Of a stretch of DNA of 64,000 nt, positions 57,082-64,000 are shown piece after piece. The DNA comes from Enoplolaimus lenunculus (taxonomy: Eukaryota > Nematoda > Enoplea > Enoplida > Thoracostomopsidae), in NCBI GenBank assembly GCA_030248215.1, contig JASANG010001452.1, positions 62,001 through 126,000 on the forward strand. The letters are read 5' to 3'. Position 1 is the stretch's first letter. Every line of letters begins with the position of its first letter. A program made the position numbers and the translations under genes. Under the pieces are notes generated by a model. The model was not told the DNA's origin and did not search any database. It saw nothing but the letters and a program-made list of their open reading frames with translations.

Positions 57082-59399
57082 AAGCAGTGATAGCCGTAAC
57101 AGCTTTTTAGACAAAAGTATGCAGTTGAATACATTCTGTGCACGACACAATGAACCCAGAGTGCGTTACCATTTTTAGTCAAACTCCTGTAGGGCATTCA
57201 CATTATAATGCATTTATAAATTGTATACAACATCTCTGCTTATATAACAGTGCCGGCGGAAGTACCCCTCCAAACACCCCCAATTAGGGGCCCCGACCCT
57301 TGGGTGCCCCGTTTTGCAAATTAAAAATTTTTTCGCTGACCACAAAGTTATAGAGTTATAGAACATTTAATTAATGGCCCCCTCGGACTTAGTTTTTCCT
57401 TGTTGTATACCAAAATTTACAGCTGTGTTGCGATAGTTTTGAGGGAAATATGCTGGCATCGGTTATAAATCTTGCAACCATGTTGACTAGTTAATATCAC
57501 TTGAATATTACCGCTAACCCGACATGCAATTTCGGCAATGCAAAGGTATTGTGGGGTGTATTACAAAATGTGACGTGCACAGAAATATTTTGTGCCACGC
57601 GAAACGTCTACCATTCTTAATCACAGCAAAGGTCTATAATTATTGTTCTTAGGCAAGAAAATGCAACTTCTACTTTTTGCATACTGCGAAATATAACCGA
57701 TACGGGTTTTAATGCCAGCATATTCAACGCTGTATTAAAAAGGGAAGCGGGGGGCGGATCGCAGTGAAGTTTATAAAGTAACTTTTCTACAAAAAAATTT
57801 AAAAAAGTGCACAAAATTTTAGTTTTTGGATTACTTTTCTTGCAACTACAATCAAGGGCGTAGCCAGAGAGCTTTATCTGTCAGTTTGTCAACTCTCTTT
57901 GAAATTATTATACAAGGGTTTTCAGACACGGTTCAATTATCAACACAAGAAAACCCTTCCTCGAAATTTTATGGAGCGTACCTTCCCTTTTCGGATTCAT
58001 GCCTACACCGTTGACCACAGTTTAGGTTAAGTCCGGGCTTCGCACTCCGAGACACATACATTGAGGGCTACAACCTTAGGGTACAAATCAGAGTCCTAGC
58101 CTTTAAGCGAAACTCATTCTGGATAAAAAGCTTAAAATCAACCGATCTCTTACAGTTTTCCGCAACGTTTCGTCACGGTCACGAAGCTTGCAGTTGGCAT
58201 TAAGCTAGAAGTTTCATGTGAATAAATAAAAATACTTTTTTGAGAAAAATATCAGGTTTTCAAAGCTTGCAAAAAATTGATTACTTTTCAATTATTTAGG
58301 TAAAGTGCAGCTGCAAAACTTGGCAACCAAATCTGATATTTATGATTAACCAGAAACAAATATTCGACAGTTTTTTTCGTATGAAATATTCAAATTTACT
58401 GAAATGAGCCGAGTATAAGTGAGCGGTGTAATAAGAGGATCCCTATTTTAAATCCCAAAGTAGTCTGTATCTGTAATTAGAGTCCGTTAGTGGATAGAGG
58501 CCTTGAGTCTTAATTTGAGTTATAAAAGAGACCAAAGAATGGCCTACACTGCTTAAATTTGTAACAGACACTCACATAACCCGCATGGACTTTATTAAAC
58601 GCAGAAAAAGATTAACGGACATGGCTATCATCAAAAATGCTTTGGAGCAATCTGCCCAAAAGAAAGATAAAAAGAACAAGGGTGTTGGGTCTAACTAACA
58701 TGAAGTGAATTATAATTAAATCACAGTCCGTACCCGTATAGTAGAGCGGTACCCTCTATAAAGAGACAAAATAAATATCAGTTCCACCTCTTTTATTCGG
58801 ATCACTACAGTATTTTATTATTTTAGAGATAACTTGCGGAAAGAGGTATTTGGCAACATTTTGCTCATATGTGTTAAACAGGTTAACGACTCAAAATGCA
58901 GAATCCCGCATTCTAACCGGAGAAAATAAATAATCGCTTATCTTAAGCCCAACGAAAGTGACAGAAATTACTGAAAAAATAAACTCAATGAATATCAGAT
59001 TAGCAAAGCACCTAGCCTTTCACTTGGTAACCCAGACTATTACCTGTGAAGTTTACGCTAAAATTCCATTGTGAAGATTTTTAGCATGGTAGATAAATAT
59101 AACGGAATAGAATGTAGTTTCTGTTTCGTTAATTGATCCGCACAACGTATTATTTCTAAGGTTAACGTACTTGAAGGTGTAAATAAATCAGGCCTAGATC
59201 ACTAGGTTTCCTTACCCCACTATGACCCTGATAACACAGGTTTTTGGCAAATCTGCATCTTTTACGTTAATGCGATAACTGTTTGTAAATGTTAGCATGA
59301 TCTATACTGGAAATAGGTGTTATATATACATATTTGAGCGACACAAACGCAAGTATTAAGGCGTTAAGATGAAAAAAATTCAGTCTGCTTACCGGAGGA

Positions 59400-59715
59400 A
59401 AGACAAAAATTAGCTTTCTAACGAATTTCGCGACATTCAGGTGAATCTATTTAGAAGGTAACCTGTGATTGGACAAAAATTTTGTGTCGTTTCGAAAACA
59501 CTGACCTGTATTCTTAAGCTAGTTTTCTAACGAATTTCACGGTATAATTCATTGTAACAAGTGAACCTATCTCAAAGGTCACATGTGATTGGACAAAAAT
59601 TTTCACATGCGATTGGACAAATATTTTCACTTATGATTGGACACAAATTTTCACCTGTGATTGGACAAAAAGTTTCACCAGTTATTGGACGAAAAATTTC
59701 AGTCGTTTCCAAAAT
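59400..59715. repeat. Direct duplication with an expanded 24-bp GTGATTGGACAAAAATTTTC tandem
   Basis: A block of about 100 bp (from TTTCTAACGAATTTC to GTGTCGTTTCGAAAA) occurs twice. In the second copy a 24-bp unit, GTGATTGGACAAAAATTTTC plus four bases, is repeated about five to six times (59580-59703). Each unit contains ATTGG, the inverse of CCAAT. No gene start is evident nearby. Confidence 0.75.
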
Positions 59716-61344
59716 AATGGCTCACACTCTAAAGTTCCATGTGACAGAAATTTATGTATGCATGGTATGTTTTAAACTCTGGAATTAAACTATCAAAAAA
59801 ATTTTAAATGTCAAAGAATGTTGCGTTAATAAACACGATAAGTGTGCAATTCAAAAAATTCATAAGCTCAGAAAACTATATTTTCTTTAATTTTGCCTGG
59901 TGTGTTTGTGCGCTGTTATGTGCAATAGTAATCATGCAAAATCCACAATTTCATGCGTACACGACAGAGACGTATACAACGGGCCATAGGGTAAATGAAG
60001 CTTTTTTTGTTTCAGTGTCCAAGCTCCTGAAGCATGTTCAGCTCAGTATTATACCTTAGCCAACTTCCATGAAATGTTTCCTGGCGTAAACATGATAGTG
60101 TATATCTTGTATCAGACATGTAGTCAATTCGACTTGTAAATCTGGCTGAATATACTAAAGGAACAATTATGACACATTAAACCCGCCCTGGTTACTCCCT
60201 TCTAGTTAGTTGCATAATAACATTAGTAAGCTGTGTAATCGAGCTAGTCAACTTGCAACATGACGCTGAAAACTCGTAAGCGCATAATGCCAATCAGCCA
60301 GCCTATTTGTATAAGCGAAATTTGTTAACTGTTTCGTTCATTGCATATCTTTTGAAGTTTCGGTTTTTTATTTTGGCAGTTCAATTGAAATATTTCAATT
60401 TGGTCAAATCCGTAAATTTACACTTGAATTGACAGAGTAGTTAAATTTGGATATTAAGGCGTAATGCCGTAGGATCTTTTGAGGAAACTCAAACAAGCCT
60501 GACAAGAACTAACACAGCATAAATAAAAAACAAATACAAGCCCATAACTTTTCCGCCCACAGTTTTTAGATACCATGTATTTTCTACAGCAACTAGTCTT
60601 CAGTACCAATATTTAACCCTTAAATATCCGTTGAATTATAGTTTCGACGGGCGCAAAATTGTGTTTCTAAAAATAGACTACAAATTTTCAAAGTTTTTTT
60701 AATATTTAAATTTTCTAGTTTCTGTGGTTGCGCATACCTCATCAGGGCCGTATATGGGCCTGTTGACTAAACCGCAAAATAAACCTAAGCCAATCCCTAA
60801 GCTTCCCAGTCTCCAAGTCCTACACTACCCCGGCCTCCACCTGAACAGGCTCCTATAATTACCGTGGGCCATTCACCATATAAAAATCGAGGTGTCTCCA
60901 AAAACCGATAAGTCAACCTCTAATGCAGAATTATGATACACACAGGTATGGTGCATACGGTAGTTCTTCCAGCCTTATTTTAAATTTTTCGTACAACGCA
61001 ACAGATGCGTTTCTATTTTGGTCCACAAACAGAAAAAAATTCGTATGTTTAAGCCCACGACGAGGGCACAAAGCGGAACTAGATTATATCGAAAACGGGA
61101 CTTGTTTTGAATTAGAATAATTATATATTACTGTAAAGTCTTCAGCAGTCACTGCTCGACTGGGAATATTTGTGCTGAACTGGGCTCTGACGTCTTGCAA
61201 AATTTCGTTAACTGCGTGAACGTGGAACCATTTTTAAACGGTGCGCAGTGTGTACTAATTGCACATGCACAGTTTGAAGTTACTTCGCCATACTATACCA
61301 GCATGATGTTGCTTTAAGGGGAGTAAAACAGTAGTAGCATATTT

Positions 61345-62668
61345 CTAGGCCTGAGCATAGTAAGTTTAACCCCAAGCGTTAGAATAAGCTTAAGCGTATG
61401 CTCAAACATAAGCAAAAATAGTCTAATGTTTAAGCTCTTTTGAAGTCCCTTTTTAAAAACAGTACGTTCCTCAAAGTAACAAATGTTGTGTATGTGAAAA
61501 AGAGCTCTTGATGCGCCATTTATGCTTGTTTTACCCAAGCGTAAGGATAAGCCTAAGCGTATGCTTAAACATAAGCAAAAATAGTGTAATGTTTAAGCTC
61601 TTTTGGAGTCCCATGGAAAAACAGTACGTACCTCAAGGTAACAAATGTTGTGTATGTGAAAAAGGGCTCTTGATGCGCCATTTATGCTTGTTTTACCCAA
61701 GCGTAAGGATAAGCCTAAGCGTATGCTTAAACATAAGCAAAAATAGTGTAATGTTTAAGCTCTTTTGGAGTCCCAGGGAAAAAGAGTACGTACCTCAAAG
61801 TAACAAATGTTGTGTATGTGAAAAAGAGCTCTTGATGCGCCATTTATGCTTGTTTTACCCAAGCGTAAGGATAAGCCTAAGCGTATGCTTAAACATAAGC
61901 AAAAATAGTGTAATGTTTAAGCTCTTTTGGAGTCCCAGGGAAAAAGAGTACGTACCTCAAAGTAACAAATGTTGTGTATGTGAAAAAGAGCTCTTGATGC
62001 GCCATTTATGCTTGTTTTACCCAAGCGTAAGGATAAGCCTAAGCGTATGCTTAAACATAAGCAAAAATAGTGTAATGTTTAAGCTCTTTTGGAGTGCCTT
62101 AACATAAGGGAAAAAAGAGTACGTACCTCAAAGTAACAAATGTTGTGTATGTGAAAAAGAGCTCTTGATGCGCCATTTATGCTTGTTTTACCCAAGCGTA
62201 AGGATAAGCGTAAGCGTATGCTTAAACATAAGCAAAAATAGTGTAATGTTTAAGCTCTTTTGGAGTCCCAGGGAAAAAGAGTACGTACCTCAAAGTAACA
62301 AATGTTGTGTATGTGAAAAAGAGCTCTTGATGCGCCATTTATGCTTGTTTTACCCAAGCGTAAGGATAAGCCTAAGCGTATGCTTAAACATAAGCAAAAA
62401 TAGTGTAATGTTTAAGCTCTTTTGGAGTCCCATGGAAAAACAGTACGTACCTCAAAGTAACAAATGTTGTGTATGTGAAAAAGGGCTCTTGATGCGCCAT
62501 TTATGCTTGTTTAACTCAAGCGTAAGGATAAGCCTAGCGTATGCTTAAACATAAGCAAAAATAGTGTAATGTTTAAGCTCTTTTGGAGTCCCAGGGAAAA
62601 ACAGTACGTACCTCAAAGTAACAAATGTTGTATATGCGAAATGGGTTATTTGATGCGCCATTGATGCT
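61345..62668. repeat. 162-bp tandem array, about 8 units
   Basis: The phrase GATGCGCCATTTATGCTTG recurs at 61510, 61672, 61834, 61996, 62167, 62329, 62491 and, changed, 62652. The period is 162 bp, with one 9-bp insertion. Each unit holds AAGCGTAAGGATAAGCCTAA, a degenerate TTAGGC-type stretch. As 162 is a multiple of three, a plus-strand frame stays open over 199 and 127 codons, but nothing else supports coding. The last unit ends a few bases from the donor of the minus-strand exon at 62672. Confidence 0.92.
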
Positions 62669-62671
62669 TAC

Positions 62672-63314
62672 CTGAATGATTTTCGTTTTCCTGAAGACCT
62701 TCTTCTGCCAAACTTTCGCTTTGAAGTAGTATCTTGTGCGGCAACTTTTGAATCGGCGCTGCGAGCAATTTCAATTTGAGTTGATTTTAACTGATCTTCG
62801 ACAACAGTCAACCAACAACAATTCGATTTGTTTTGCGCGTTAATAATTGCACAATTACCACAGTTCGCATTGCTACTGGTGTTACTGTTATCTGTTGTAA
62901 TTGTGGTACTGCATAAATTGCGATTGCTAATGCAGTTGCAATTAGTTGAATTGCAGATAGTGTGGCAGTTGCAAATAGTTGTATCCCAGTCAGTGTTGCA
63001 GTTGCAATTAGTTGCGCAATTTACACAATGCTCGGTTGCAAGCTTGCTACCACTGTTTGATGTTGTTTTAGTTGGTTTGGTTTTTGCGTAATTTAATCGT
63101 TTACGATACACATTTATGTTAGCGTAGTGCGATTGATCATCATTTTTATTGTTAATGCAATTACTGTTGCTATTGCAATTATTACAGTTGCAATTGTTAC
63201 AGTTGCAATTGTTTGCGCAGTGTTTATGTTCGCTACAGAATTGCGATGCCTGCGTGCATACTTTGACCGACGAATTACAGCAATTTGATACACATGTCTG
63301 CGTTGAATTCAATC
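62672..63314 (-). CDS. Cys/Asn-rich exon of unknown gene, possible alternative 5' exon of the DGK gene
   Basis: This open stretch lies between an ATTTTTAG acceptor and a TTCAG|GTAAGC donor, with 213 whole codons and split codons at both ends (starts needing one base, ends in phase 2). It is rich in Cys, Asn and Ser, with units such as NCNCNNCNCNNCN. It ends in a strongly basic stretch, RKFGRRRSSGKRKSFR. No domain is recognised. The next exon on this strand whose phase fits is DGK exon 2 at 31987. A join there would put a basic stretch before KVVNRPKN, much as exon 1 does with RKRAAITWL. It may equally belong to another gene. The long intron (about 30 kb) would contain DGK exon 1. Confidence 0.4.
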
Positions 63315-63739
63315 CTAAAAATATGAAAATAAATGAAATCTTAGACTGTTCGACATGCTTGTTATATTTTGTATCTGGAGTCTTGATCGTAAACAATCCA
63401 TAGATTTACGCACATAACTTTTGGCCCAATGATACTGGACATTCCACTACAGACAGGAAGACTAGACTCTTTAGAAATTGGAAGCCTTTACGCTTAGACT
63501 TCGGATTTGGCTCAGATTTTTGTTCAAGCATACGAGGTTTCATAGGCATGTTACTTTTACAGGTTAATTCGCGGTGACTAGGTTTGGCTTTCAGTCAAAT
63601 AACTTGTTTAACATATTAGTTTTTTTAATTCCTATAGTGGTAATAGTTAACCATGTAAAATTCAAATATAGAAAAAATGTGCATTCATATAAAATTTTGG
63701 CAAGGTATGGCAATAGAAGTTTAAGGGTTGCGCTATACT

Positions 63740-64000
63740 TGACGTCCGGCGCCTTCCGTTACCCGTACGTTGCCGTTCCTCGCCGTGCGTCACCCGTACG
63801 GCGCCGTTCGTCATGGGTGTTTGCGGCATCAGCCGTCACCGTCTGTCACCCGTACAGCGCCGCCGTCACCATACGTTATCGTATGTGAGTTATTTGCGTA
63901 CGATACCGCAAACTGACGGACGGTGCCGCACGGCGACGGGCGGCGCCCTACGGGTGACGGACGGCGCTGTACGGGCGACGGATGGCGCTGTACGGGTGAC
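63740..64000. repeat. GC-rich inverted repeat (foldback), cut by the window edge
   Basis: The left arm is built from CGTCACCCGTACGGCGCCGT-like units and the right arm from the inverse (GACGGACGGCGCTGTACGGG). The centre is at about 63880-63900 (CGTATGTGAGTTATTTGCGTA). It stands out against the AT-rich surroundings and extends past the right edge. Probably a foldback element with internal minisatellite units of about 20-30 bp. Confidence 0.65.

Larger units (their letters stand above)
36001..62671. other. Long gene-free stretch (possible 5' intron of the DGK gene)
   Basis: I see no exon with homology, splice signals and composition to support it over 26 kb on either strand. The open frames are short (mostly under 130 codons) and many overlap MITEs. 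If the Cys/Asn-rich exon at 62672-63314 belongs to the kinase gene, most of this is intron. It holds copies of MITE families A and B, the hairpin at 41381, several other foldback elements, a SINE, an (AAT)n microsatellite at 53101-53142 and the 162-bp array. Confidence 0.55.

Noticed and set aside
61508-62548. Plus-strand open frames of 199 and 127 codons with 54-residue repeats
   Set aside because: They exist because the tandem unit is 162 bp, a multiple of three. No start, splice or domain evidence, and the unit is made of degenerate TTAGGC-like DNA.

Overview
The window is animal nuclear DNA, A+T-rich and crowded with short inverted-repeat elements. It carries two convergent multi-exon genes whose exons follow the GT-AG rule and join in compatible phases. 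The protein families show a metazoan. The very high MITE density and the architecture of gene 1 suggest an invertebrate, perhaps a non-vertebrate deuterostome, but the species cannot be named from the sequence.

Left part (1478-11201, + strand): the 3' part of a secreted-protein gene. One EGF-like exon is followed by two laminin-G (SHBG-type) domains and a stop codon. All eight exons join in phase. This is the C-terminal layout of Gas6/protein S. The 5' part (Gla domain and further EGF modules, if present) would lie left of the window.

Middle (13485-36000, - strand): what looks like a complete diacylglycerol kinase gene of the zeta/iota type. I could place 18 coding exons, giving about 1,988 residues. 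The order is a 760-residue low-complexity N-terminal exon, two C1 domains, a basic MARCKS-like stretch, the catalytic domain (GGDGTVGW), the accessory domain and a linker. The C-terminal ankyrin repeats of the vertebrate enzymes are absent. In their place are a Cys/Lys-rich repeat region and a short last exon ending in VIL.

The most striking structure is a 26-copy, 90-bp tandem array (22161-24502) in a kinase intron. Its unit includes the last 26 nt of kinase exon 10 together with the exon's 5' splice site, so the intron carries about 25 extra copies of that donor. A second array (162-bp unit, 61345-62668) stops a few bases from the donor of another Cys-rich minus-strand exon (62672-63314). 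That exon's phase would let it splice to kinase exon 2 as an alternative 5' exon, although this is unproven.

The rest (36-62 kb and most introns) holds no gene I can support. It is filled with MITE families: a ~165-bp CAGGCCCGTAGCCA family; a ~400-460-bp TA-flanked CTGTAGTGACCC family; GAGTCAAATTGACTC hairpins; hAT-like elements with 8-bp target duplications, one of which carries TTAGGC hexamers; GC-rich foldbacks; and a tRNA-derived SINE. The two genes have no obvious functional link and simply converge across about 2.3 kb.
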